Origin: Oscillospiraceae bacterium
GTDB taxonomy: Bacteria; Bacillota; Clostridia; Oscillospirales; Oscillospiraceae
Assembly: GCA_902760845.1 (NCBI GenBank)
Contig: CACWHX010000017.1
Span: 1 to 34,944, forward strand
DNA length: 34,944 nucleotides
Reading direction: 5' to 3'
In this document: piece after piece, positions 21,580 through 28,842 of the stretch
Layout: every line of letters begins with the position of its first letter
Position numbering within the stretch: position 1 is the stretch's first letter
Translations under genes and position numbers: made by a program
The notes under the pieces: generated by a model
What the model was told of the DNA's origin: nothing
What the model saw: the letters and a program-made list of their open reading frames with translations, nothing else
Database searches by the model: none

Positions 21580-21616
21580 CAGACCGGGGGAAACCCCGGT
21601 CTGTTTCGTTTTTTAT
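21580..21616. terminator. Bidirectional terminator between the TetR and DUF3343 genes
   Basis: CAGACCGGGG (21580-21589) and CCCCGGTCTG (21594-21603) pair perfectly around GAAA. On plus they are followed by TTTCGTTTTTT and on minus by CGTTGTTTTTGG. It serves both convergent transcripts. Confidence 0.9.
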
Positions 21617-21852
21617 TCCTCTTGAACAAACACCGCCTGATAGCCGGTTTCGGTCCGGATATATACGGCGTCGAGGTCCTCGTCGGCCCAGGCCGCCTCA
21701 AACGGGAGACTGAAGCGGACGCAGGTGCCGCAGGACGCGGATAGTCTGCGGGGCACCGGCATCATGGCCGCCTCCGCATCGCCGAGGCGCTGCAGCTTTT
21801 TGAAAAGCCGCAGCGCGCCAAGATGGGTGTGGAAGGTCGCGATCTGGCTCAT
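21613..21852 (-). CDS. DUF3343 protein (selenium-associated)
   Basis: This small 79-residue protein matches the DUF3343 pattern, with an SASCGTCVRF cysteine motif near residues 39-48. Such proteins often neighbour YedE/YedF in bacteria that use selenium and are proposed sulfur or selenium carriers (family knowledge, not proven). The start overlaps the stop of the TusA-like gene by 4 bases, so coupled translation is likely. Confidence 0.78.
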   Translation of the reverse strand: MSQIATFHTHLGALRLFKKLQRLGDAEAAMMPVPRRLSASCGTCVRFSLPFEAAWADEDLDAVYIRTETGYQAVFVQEE

Positions 21853-22052
21853 GCCTGGATGGTGATGGCGTAGTCGCCGTCCACGAGCTCGTGCGAGACC
21901 TGATAGCCGGCGTTTTCCGCAAAGCGGGTAATGTTCATCAGCGGCGTTTTGTCGTCAACGAGGACGACGACCGGCGCGCCCTGTTCCAGCGCCCTTTTGG
22001 TCAGCAGGACCGGCTCGGGGCAATTCAGCCCTCTGGCATCCACTTTTGTCAT
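21849..22052 (-). CDS. TusA/YedF-like sulfurtransferase domain protein
   Basis: This 67-residue protein is the size of a single TusA/SirA domain. It starts MTKVDARGLNCPEPVLLTK, with the diagnostic CPxP motif at residues 10-13 whose Cys carries persulfide or perselenide. A longer frame to 22319 exists, but it overlaps yedE and has unnatural composition, so 22052 is chosen. Overlap with the yedE stop is 4 bases. In this setting it likely receives or delivers selenium (inference). Confidence 0.88.
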   Translation of the reverse strand: MTKVDARGLNCPEPVLLTKRALEQGAPVVVLVDDKTPLMNITRFAENAGYQVSHELVDGDYAITIQA

Positions 22053-23128
22053 GATTGCGCCTCCCTGTGAAGATTGCACCATCCGATCAGCAGCACGACA
22101 ACGAGGCCGAGGAGCAGCGCGATGTGGCCGGCCGTTGTCGTCCCCGCGCCGGAGGACGCCAACCCGAAGTTGTGGCAGAACGCCGCGCCGACGGTCATGC
22201 CAAGCACGGCGATGGCCGAATCGCTGTTGCCGCTGCCGGCAAGAATGAGCTGGCGCAGCGGGCAGCCGCCCAGAAACACGGAGCCGACGCCGACCAGCGC
22301 CATGCCGAGGAACGCCCACAGCCAGTTTCCGTCCGCCAGCGTGTTAAAGGCGATTGGCTGATCGGCAAAGCCCGCGTGGAACCGGCCGGTAATCAGATTT
22401 CCGACCAGGACCGCCGCGAAAATCGCGGCAAAGCCGTACAGCAGGTGAAAGTCCTTCAGCAGCACGGCGTCGCGGATGCCGCCCGCCATGCACAGGCGGG
22501 CGCGCTGCGCCAGCGCCCCGATCACCAGGCTGACGCCCAGAGACAGCAGGAGCGGCGCGTGCATGGAGCCGGGCCCCTCTGCCGAGAAAGCCAGCACCGA
22601 CGGAACGGCGACCAGCAACACGAGCAGCACGACATTGACCGCCGGCAGGACGCCGCCCTCCAGCTTGCCCAGCGGATGCGCCTTCTTCAGCGAATAGCCC
22701 TTCCGCAGAAACAGGCTGCCGACCACGACGCCCGCCGCGAACCCGGCCAGACCGAACAGCGCGTTGCCGTCCCCGCCGCCGAGTCGGATCACCATGCGCA
22801 GCGGGCACCCCAAAAACATGAGCGCGCCGACCATGACAAAAAAGCCGATGACAAAGCGCAGCGCCGGCGAGGAGCCGCCGCGGACTCTGAATTCCCCCGT
22901 ACCAAGGGCCATAAGCATAGCGCCGAGAACAAGGCCGATGATCTCGGGCCGAACGTATTGAACAACTTCTGCGGAGTGGAGCTTCACGCCGCCCGCAATA
23001 TCGCGAAGGAAGCAGGCGATGCAAAACCCCATGTTTCCCGGATTTCCGAAAGCGGTCAGAAGCACGGCGCCGATCCCGACGACGAGCCCGGCGATCGTTA
23101 CCAGGAGATGATCTTTGGTTTTGCCCAT
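22049..23128 (-). CDS. yedE: YedE family putative selenium transporter
   Basis: This polytopic membrane protein of 359 residues is built of two similar halves, each with a cysteine motif (LGCPLRMVIRLGGGDGN near residue 105 and LGGCPLRQLILAGSGNSD near 290). It also carries FCIACFLRDI and LCMAGGIRD. This is the YeeE/YedE architecture. Members beside TusA-like proteins and selenium genes are proposed to import selenium species. GGGAGGAATCCGC precedes the ATG. It is the first of three overlapping genes. Confidence 0.9.
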   Translation of the reverse strand: MGKTKDHLLVTIAGLVVGIGAVLLTAFGNPGNMGFCIACFLRDIAGGVKLHSAEVVQYVRPEIIGLVLGAMLMALGTGEFRVRGGSSPALRFVIGFFVMVGALMFLGCPLRMVIRLGGGDGNALFGLAGFAAGVVVGSLFLRKGYSLKKAHPLGKLEGGVLPAVNVVLLVLLVAVPSVLAFSAEGPGSMHAPLLLSLGVSLVIGALAQRARLCMAGGIRDAVLLKDFHLLYGFAAIFAAVLVGNLITGRFHAGFADQPIAFNTLADGNWLWAFLGMALVGVGSVFLGGCPLRQLILAGSGNSDSAIAVLGMTVGAAFCHNFGLASSGAGTTTAGHIALLLGLVVVLLIGWCNLHREAQS

Positions 23129-23236
23129 ATGCGGATTCCTCCCAAGCGTTTTTCTTCTCCGGCGCCGCAGCGGGTCCGCAGCGGATAGCAGCCGTCTCCG
23201 TGCGGAGGAAGCGCCTTTTTATGATAAACGGACCCT

Positions 23237-23263
23237 GGCGGAAGCAGGCAGCCCTGTTCCGCC
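23237..23263. other. Inverted repeat between the selB remnant and yedE
   Basis: GGCGGAAGCAGG (23237-23248) and CCTGTTCCGCC (23253-23263) pair with one bulge. It lies 20 bases upstream of the selB stop as numbered, that is 3' of selB in transcription. There is no T-run, so it may be an RNA stabiliser or a processing site rather than a terminator. Confidence 0.4.
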
Positions 23264-23281
23264 TTCCCCTGAGGGGCCATG

Positions 23282-24312
23282 CTATTTGTCGGATTTGAGC
23301 AGGACGCGCCGGTCTCCGACCAGCCGGGAGATCTTCTGGCTGTCAAAGTAGTCCAGATACTGCTGCGCATACTTGCGGGACACGCCGAATTTCGTCCGAA
23401 ATTCTCCCAGCGCCACGGTCTCGCTGTCCGCAAACATGCCCACGAACGTATCCAGCGCCTGCCGGCAGAACCGGCTGTGCACCGTGACGTCCGGGTTGAG
23501 CGCGACCAGGACCCCGTCCTGCACCAGCTTCGCCGTGACCTGGCGGCAGAGCTTTTGCCGGTCGCGAAAATGCGCGGCAGTCTCGGCGTTGGTGGGCGCC
23601 TCCGCGCCGCAGCGGAGATAATAGTCCTCCAGCTCCCGGCGCATCTGCGCCTGCGCGTCGGAAAAGGAGGTCTCAAACCCGGCGAGCGCGGCGCTGCTCT
23701 TGCGGATGCGCAGCAGGCCCTGCTGCTGGTAATAGGCCAGGATGGCGTCCGCCGTTTTGGGCGACGCGGCAAAGATTCTGCTGCGCAGCTCGCCGAGATG
23801 GATGCCCTCCATCAGAGACTGCGATTCGTGATGGCGCGTGAGAAGCGCCTCGATCCTGCCCCACACCGCGTCCAGGGTCTCCTTTGCGGCGTAGCCGCCC
23901 TGAATCTGCACGATCCTGCCGGTGCGCTGCAGCGTCTGCAGCGCCGCGCGGACCTCTCCGGCCGAGAGCCCGCTGACGGAGCCCAGCTCCTCCTCACGGA
24001 TCAGGCCGGTACCGGCGTCGGCCACCATCTGGTAGACGCGCTCCTCGGGCGCGCCGTTGAGCCGGTCGAGCCGGGCGATGATGTCCGGATCGTTCCGGCG
24101 CAGGCGGCGCTTTTTCATGTCCAGGATCACGCCGCCGCCCACGGTAATCATGGGCGAGAAGAACCGGACGATGAACCGATCCAGATTCCGCGCGACAAGC
24201 GTGTCGTCCCGAAAGCTGAGCTGGGCATAGGCGCGCTCGCCGGGGCCGAGCTCCGCGCGATCCAGCAGGCGCACCTTGCACACCTTCTCCTGCGTGCCCT
24301 CGTATGCTCGTG
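23282..24312 (-). pseudogene. selB: selB, 3' fragment (selenocysteine-specific elongation factor)
   Basis: About 343 residues match the C-terminal half of SelB: the last beta-barrel part (EKVCKVRLLDRAELGPGERAYAQL and TVGGGVILD), then the winged-helix repeats that bind the SECIS RNA hairpin, ending in the RLVGDRRVLLKS region. Full SelB proteins have about 600-640 residues. The GTPase domain and tRNA-binding part, about 280 residues, are missing. No plausible start exists: the only upstream option is a GTG inside grdE at 24337. The break lies at about 24298-24315 and abuts grdE out of frame. This copy cannot support selenocysteine insertion alone. Confidence 0.85.
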
Positions 24313-25071
24313 GTGGTAAGTCGTAACCTTGTCGCACGGGGCGACGCAGTTGCCGGAGACAATCGCGCCGTCAAAGATTTCGGTGGGATACATGAGCGTG
24401 GGGATAAAATTCTTCGCGTCTACACCGTAGTAATACGTGTCGTGCAAAAGCCCCTGGCTCTGCAGCATGTGGATGTAGCCCACCTTCGGGAGATCCGGGT
24501 ACTGTGCCGCCTGCTCGAAGAGCGGCTTGGTCTCATAGACAATGCTTTCATCCGGCGTCTGATCCCTGAGCGCTTTGGCAAGATACGTGGCGGCCGTAAG
24601 CCCGGCCATCCTGCCGGCGGTCTCATAGACGTGCGTCTCCAGTCCGTCCCTGGGCTCGATCACGACGCAGACGTTCTGCGTCTTGGAGAAGGGGCAATAC
24701 TCCGCAGCGGGCCCCGTCATGTCGATGACGCCCTCCTGGAAGCCAACGATCTTTCCGACTGTGACCACGCAGGCGCCGTCCATGCAGTAGGTCAGTCCCT
24801 GGCCGACCTCCGTGACCTTGCCCATGATGCCCGGAAAAACGCAGCCGGGTCCCTCCATCTTCAGCCGCGGCTCGATCACGTCCTTGACCGGCGTGATCCG
24901 AATGGATTCACCCGGGTGCGCAAGCTCCACGCGGCAGTCGGTCAGGCGGTCGTCCTGAAGGACCAGGTCGCACAGCTCCTGCGCGTTGACATACAGCACG
25001 TGATCGACGATTTTGGTTTCGCTGCCGAACTGCACATCATCAATACGGACCTTTCCTAATTCCAGTTTCAC
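24300..25071 (-). pseudogene. grdE: grdE, 5' fragment (glycine reductase component B)
   Basis: About 255 residues match GrdE, the proprotein of the substrate-binding component B of glycine/sarcosine/betaine reductase. MKLELGKVRIDDVQFG and the HPGESIRITPVKDVIEPR segment are typical. The processing site GNCVAPCDK is present with Asn241-Cys242, where GrdE is cleaved and Cys becomes a pyruvoyl group. The normal C-terminal half (about 170 residues) is replaced. After TTYHH the frame runs into selB DNA in the wrong frame and ends at 24148. The large subunit could still be made, but not the pyruvoyl-bearing partner. Confidence 0.85.
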
Positions 25072-25120
25072 TTGTCTGTTTCACCTCCTGCTGAATATTC
25101 GGGTTCCTATATAAAATCTG

Positions 25121-25519
25121 CTACAAAAGAGAACTGTTGATCGCTGACTCCACCACCGAAAGGTCAACAGTCCTGAAGTCCCGCAGCACGGACTCAGGCC
25201 ATTTGGGAGGGCGCATCCCTGTGGTAAATTTATGGTAAGCGAGAATGCTCTGCTCGATCATATCGACGTCCCGCTCCGGCGGCTGCGCGGCGCAGACGCT
25301 GGACAGGAGGATGGTTTTGTACGGACACTGGTTGGGCTTGAGATTGCTGGCCTGCGGATGCGTAAGGAGATGCCAGCCGCTGTGAACGAGGTCCCGGGTT
25401 CGGATCAAAACCTCCAGGAAGCCGCCGTCCTCCAGATATTCCACGGCGATCACATCGTGGGCGCGGTAAGTTTCGTTCGCCAGGCTGTTATTTGTGACCA
25501 GCAGAAAATTTTTTTCCAT
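25121..25519 (-). CDS. grdX: GrdX family protein
   Basis: GrdX is a small protein of unknown function usually encoded first in glycine-reductase operons. This 132-residue protein has the VLIRTRDLVHSGWHLLTHPQ region, then NLKPNQCPYKTILL, both typical. The gap to grdE is 50 bases. GAGG lies upstream of the ATG, and a good promoter precedes it. It appears intact although the downstream grd genes are lost. Confidence 0.85.
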   Translation of the reverse strand: MEKNFLLVTNNSLANETYRAHDVIAVEYLEDGGFLEVLIRTRDLVHSGWHLLTHPQASNLKPNQCPYKTILLSSVCAAQPPERDVDMIEQSILAYHKFTTGMRPPKWPESVLRDFRTVDLSVVESAINSSLL

Positions 25520-25550
25520 TGCGTTGCCTCAGAAGTGAAAGTTTATTTTT

Positions 25551-25560
25551 TAATCGCGAT
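25551..25560. promoter_or_regulatory. Palindrome in the grdX leader
   Basis: AATCGCGATT is a perfect 10-bp palindrome set in a T-rich/A-rich stretch between the grdX promoter and start. It could bind one of the local regulators (LysR or TetR). This is only a suggestion. Confidence 0.35.
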
Positions 25561-25574
25561 TATTTTCTGATTTT

Positions 25575-25603
25575 ATTGTATGCGCTCTCATATTTGTTTA
25601 CAA
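25575..25603 (-). promoter_or_regulatory. Promoter of grdX
   Basis: On the minus strand, TTGTAA (25598-25603), 17 bases, TACAAT (25575-25580), giving a leader of about 50 bases. A small frame of 66 codons (25560-25760) runs across this promoter. It is not called as a gene. Confidence 0.72.
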
Positions 25604-25726
25604 GTTCAGCTCTTTCAACTCGTCTTGCGGTTTCTGCAATGTCTTGGATGCGATTATCCGATCCGCCGTATCGCCAGGAACATCGCCGTTCCTTCGGCAG
25701 CGCGTCCCCCGGGCGTGTTGACGGCA

Positions 25727-25773
25727 CAAAAAGCGTCAACCTGCTGTGAAAACGTCTCACAGCGAGTTGACGC
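25727..25773 (-). terminator. Terminator of the LysR gene with nested stems
   Basis: On the minus strand, GCGTCAAC (25766-25773) pairs with GTTGACGC (25733-25740). Inside it GCTGTGA pairs with TCACAGC. The structure is followed by TTTTTG. A third copy of the outer arm (25717-25723) lies beyond and could pair with the second arm instead. Confidence 0.8.
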
Positions 25774-25779
25774 CTTGTA

Positions 25780-26652
25780 TCAATTCGATTGCAGCAGCTC
25801 CGCCGCGTAGGCCGCGAACTTTGACACGGCGGGGATCTTCCGGTTTTCGATCGGAATCGCCATGCCGAGCGTGCGCTCCATGGGCGGGTTCAGCGGCAGC
25901 AGCTTCAGGGCGCGCTCGCTTCCCGCCGCGGTCAGGCGGTTGGTGAGAAAAACGCCCATTCCCTGCTCCACCATGCGCAGGGCCGAGCTGTCCTGCCGCG
26001 CGGAGAGCTGCTGCCGGGGCCTTGCGTTTTCCTCCTTGAGCAGCTTTCGAATATCCGCGTCCGCGCCGGATGCCGGGACGATCCACGTCTCCTCCGCCAG
26101 CTCCCGCAGCCGCACGGCGGCCTTCGCGGCCAGGCGGTGCCCGGGCGGCACGGCCACCACGACGGGATCGGTCCCAAGCGGGACCCACTGGTGCCGGATG
26201 CCCGGACGATAGCTGTAAAAACCCAGATCCGCCCTGTGCTCCAAAAGCTCGTCCTCGATCTCCTGCCGGCCGCCCTCATGGAGCTCGATGCGAATGTTCG
26301 GATAATCCCCGTGAAACCGCGCCAGCACCTTCGGCAGCCACTGATCCGCAATGCTGGCATAGGTCCCGATCCGCAGCGTCCCCTGCGCCAGTCCGTTGAT
26401 CTCCGAGATGGACTGGCGCAGATAGTCGTCCCACTCAAACAGCGACCGGATGACGGGGAGCAGCCGCCTGGCATTCTCCGTGGGGCTGACGCCCCGCTTG
26501 GTCCGAATCAGCAGCGGAAAGCCCACCTCCGCCTCCAGAGACGCCATCATGTGGCTGATCCCCGACGGCGTGTAATCAAAGGCCGCGGCCGTCTTGGTCA
26601 GGCTGCCGGAGTCGATGGCGTAAAGGAGTATCCGCGCTTTGTTCATATCCAT
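25780..26652 (-). CDS. LysR family transcriptional regulator
   Basis: This 290-residue regulator has an N-terminal winged helix-turn-helix (SLTKTAAAFDYTPSGISHMMASLE, about residues 16-39) and a periplasmic-binding-like effector domain from about residue 90 (GTLRIGTYASIADQWLP). The start at 26652 is supported by AAAGGAG 9 bases upstream. It sits 26 bases after the TetR gene and upstream of grdX, so it may control the glycine-reductase genes. Its effector is unknown. Confidence 0.9.
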   Translation of the reverse strand: MDMNKARILLYAIDSGSLTKTAAAFDYTPSGISHMMASLEAEVGFPLLIRTKRGVSPTENARRLLPVIRSLFEWDDYLRQSISEINGLAQGTLRIGTYASIADQWLPKVLARFHGDYPNIRIELHEGGRQEIEDELLEHRADLGFYSYRPGIRHQWVPLGTDPVVVAVPPGHRLAAKAAVRLRELAEETWIVPASGADADIRKLLKEENARPRQQLSARQDSSALRMVEQGMGVFLTNRLTAAGSERALKLLPLNPPMERTLGMAIPIENRKIPAVSKFAAYAAELLQSN

Positions 26653-26678
26653 GAGCTTTGTCTCCTTTTCTCTGCGCG

Positions 26679-27347
26679 TCAGCACGCGCGCTCCAAAAGA
26701 AACGAAACCGCCCGCATTTGCTTTTGAATCCTGTCCTCTCCGCTCTCGCCCGGTCCCTCGTCCCGCCGCGTCTCCAAAAGACTGCGAAAGTATCCCGTGA
26801 CCAGCACGCTGATCTGTCTCGCCGCGGCCTCCTGCAGCGCGCGCTCCTGCACCATGGGCCGCAGGAGCGCATAGCCCCGGTCGCTCGGCGAGCTGCCGGC
26901 AAACAGCAGCTGCATGGTCTCGCGAAGCGGCGCCTCCCGCTCCGCACCGGCGGGAAAGAGCGCATAATAGGCGCGGATGGCCTCCCCGCTGAGCGAATCG
27001 CTGGACGCAAAGAAGACGTGACAAAAGATCTCGGGGTTTGCAAACGCATACCTGCAGAGCGCGTCCCAGGTGCGGATGTAGGTCTCCCGGCTGTCGCGCC
27101 CGTCCTGCCGAAACGCCGCGATCTCGCGGCAGCAGTCCTCCATGCAGTGCAGACACGCCATGTTAACCAGCTCATCCAGATTCTTAAAATACCGGTAGAG
27201 CGACGCGCTGCTGCAGCCCGCCGCACGGGCAACCTTGCGGATGGACGCATTCTTCACGCCCCCGGCCTTCATGAGCGCGCCGGCGGCCTCTACGAGGCGG
27301 ACGGCGATTCGCCGCCGCTCCTCGTCGGAATATCGGTTTCTGCTCAT
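26679..27347 (-). CDS. TetR/AcrR family regulator, paralogue 2
   Basis: This 222-residue regulator begins MSRNRYSDEERRRIAVRL. The helix-turn-helix ASIRKVARAAGCSSASLYRYF lies near residues 35-55. It resembles the TetR at 20902-21558 in both the DNA-binding and the sensor domain (WDALCRYAFANPEIFCHVFF against WALFCRYAFAQPHIFQRIFF). GGGAGG precedes the ATG at 27347. It follows the hydrolase gene by 31 bases and precedes LysR by 26, probably as one operon. Confidence 0.9.
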   Translation of the reverse strand: MSRNRYSDEERRRIAVRLVEAAGALMKAGGVKNASIRKVARAAGCSSASLYRYFKNLDELVNMACLHCMEDCCREIAAFRQDGRDSRETYIRTWDALCRYAFANPEIFCHVFFASSDSLSGEAIRAYYALFPAGAEREAPLRETMQLLFAGSSPSDRGYALLRPMVQERALQEAAARQISVLVTGYFRSLLETRRDEGPGESGEDRIQKQMRAVSFLLERAC

Positions 27348-27378
27348 ACCGCGTCTCAGCCTCCCTTCCCGGCCGCGC

Positions 27379-28593
27379 CTACTCAATCGCTTCGCCGGGA
27401 CGAACGATTTTCCTGACCCACTCCTTCCGAATCTCCCAGATGTTCCCGCACACGTTGTGCACCGTCCAGCGGTCGATGGTGAACACCCGCTTCCAGCTCT
27501 CCCGGATGCGCGCCCGCTCCTCCTCAAACAGGCCACGGTATTTCTCCCGAAACAGATCGTAGCTGCTCCGGATGCCCAGACGCTCCAGATGGGCGAGATA
27601 GCGGCGCTTGTCCTCGTCGTTCTCCGGCAGATAGATGCGGTCAAGGACATAGTCCCACTTCGTCTCGTCGAAGAACACGACCTGTGACCGGGGCACCTCC
27701 AGCACATACACCACGCTGCCCGGCCCGGGCCGGAAGCACGCCTCGGCGCTGATCGAGCACCAGATGGAGGTCGTCACATCCGCCGGCCGGGGCACGCGCT
27801 TGGCGGCCTCCCCGGCAAACCATGCGTAGCTCTCCAAATAGTGCTCCGCCATGTCCCCAAAGTGGAGCCGCACATAATAGCTGCGGTTAATGACGCGGCC
27901 CGTCCGCTCAAGCTCCAGCAGCGTTTTGTCGTTTTGCCGCGTATAGAGCCGTATGGTCTCCTCCGCCGGCCCCGCCGCGGCCTGCAGCGCCTGCCTCAGG
28001 CAGGGATTTTCGCTGCGCTCAATCGCCAGCGTGCTCGCGCGCCCGTGCCCCGGCAGAACGCTGAAGTTCCCCTCCAGCGCGCCCAATCGGGCCAGCGTGG
28101 CCGTCATCTCCGTCTCGCTGCCCCCCGGCAGGTCCGTGCGCCCCATTCCGCAGGCAAACAGCGCGTCCCCGCTCAAAAGAACGTCCTCCGCCAGCAGCGA
28201 CACGCTGCCGGCGGAATGTCCGGGCGTGGCGAGCACGCGCACCTCCAGGCTGCCGATCCGAATCACATCGCCCTCGTCGTAGGACCGCGTCTCCTTCACC
28301 ATGGGGAAAAGCCGCCGGTACAGCCTGTCGTCGCTTTCCCGGACATCCCGGTCGTTGAGATAGACGGGAAGCTCCGGCCAGAACGTGCGCAGCGCGTCCA
28401 CCGCGCCGACGTGGTCGCTGTGGCCATGCGTCAGCAGAACGGCCTCCGGCGTACAGTCGGACGCGAGCACGGCGCTCCGAATCTTCTCCGGGTCGGCACC
28501 GGGATCCACCACGGCGCAGCGCTTTTCCCGCTGATCGCAGAGAAGATAGCAGTTCGTGCTCCCGTAGGCCACCGGTATGGTAATCACCTTCAC
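27379..28593 (-). CDS. Metallo-beta-lactamase fold hydrolase fused to a DUF3841-like domain
   Basis: One frame of 404 residues. Residues 1 to about 205 are a glyoxalase II-like metallo-hydrolase with THGHSDH near residues 55-61, GHSAGS near 125 and LSGDALF/LPGHG further on. Residues from about 210 (IRLYTRQNDKTLLELE) to the end resemble DUF3841: an AYAWF-type segment, SIWCSI, a beta-rich middle, then SWKRVFTID and IWEIRKEWVRKIV. DUF3841 is of unknown function and is normally a separate protein. The combination is unusual. AAGGAGG precedes the ATG. It heads an operon with TetR and LysR. Confidence 0.8.
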   Translation of the reverse strand: MKVITIPVAYGSTNCYLLCDQREKRCAVVDPGADPEKIRSAVLASDCTPEAVLLTHGHSDHVGAVDALRTFWPELPVYLNDRDVRESDDRLYRRLFPMVKETRSYDEGDVIRIGSLEVRVLATPGHSAGSVSLLAEDVLLSGDALFACGMGRTDLPGGSETEMTATLARLGALEGNFSVLPGHGRASTLAIERSENPCLRQALQAAAGPAEETIRLYTRQNDKTLLELERTGRVINRSYYVRLHFGDMAEHYLESYAWFAGEAAKRVPRPADVTTSIWCSISAEACFRPGPGSVVYVLEVPRSQVVFFDETKWDYVLDRIYLPENDEDKRRYLAHLERLGIRSSYDLFREKYRGLFEEERARIRESWKRVFTIDRWTVHNVCGNIWEIRKEWVRKIVRPGEAIE

Positions 28594-28658
28594 AGCGCAA
28601 CACCTCCTTGGGTCCCTCCTGAACCCCTGTGCGTCTTTTTATTAATCGTGATGATACA

Positions 28659-28687
28659 ATTATAATGGATGCTTTGGCTTTTCGCAA
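28659..28687 (-). promoter_or_regulatory. Promoter of the hydrolase-TetR-LysR operon
   Basis: On the minus strand, TTGCGA (28682-28687), 17 bases, TATAAT (28659-28664), about 65 bases before the start at 28593. Confidence 0.72.
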
Positions 28688-28763
28688 GCCTATCCCTGCC
28701 AGCTCGCCCGCAGCGCGGAGAAAGCCCGGATTCCCCCATACGGCATGACGTTCGCCCGCTTTC

Positions 28764-28792
28764 TTGTCTTATGCCCATGCATCTGATACAAT
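28764..28792 (+). promoter_or_regulatory. Promoter of the HAD gene
   Basis: TTGTCT (28764-28769), 17 bases, TACAAT (28787-28792), about 50 bases before the HAD start at 28843. Confidence 0.68.
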
Positions 28793-28842
28793 AGGGAAAA
28801 ACCGTGTTGGGCGATGCGCGCGGCGCCAAAGGAGGTCTTGTC

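Noticed and set aside
23129..23281. Possible selenocysteine tRNA gene near the selB remnant
   Set aside because: Hairpins are present, but no TTCGAATC-type T-loop, no long extra arm with a TCA anticodon and no CCA end could be lined up.
24148..24300. C-terminal tail of the grdE frame as a novel domain
   Set aside because: It is selB sequence read in the wrong frame (Arg/Ser-rich), not a real fusion domain.
25560..25760. 66-codon minus-strand frame between LysR and grdX
   Set aside because: The C-terminal 30 residues look protein-like, but the frame spans the LysR terminator and the grdX promoter and lacks a clear ribosome binding site. It may be a gene remnant.
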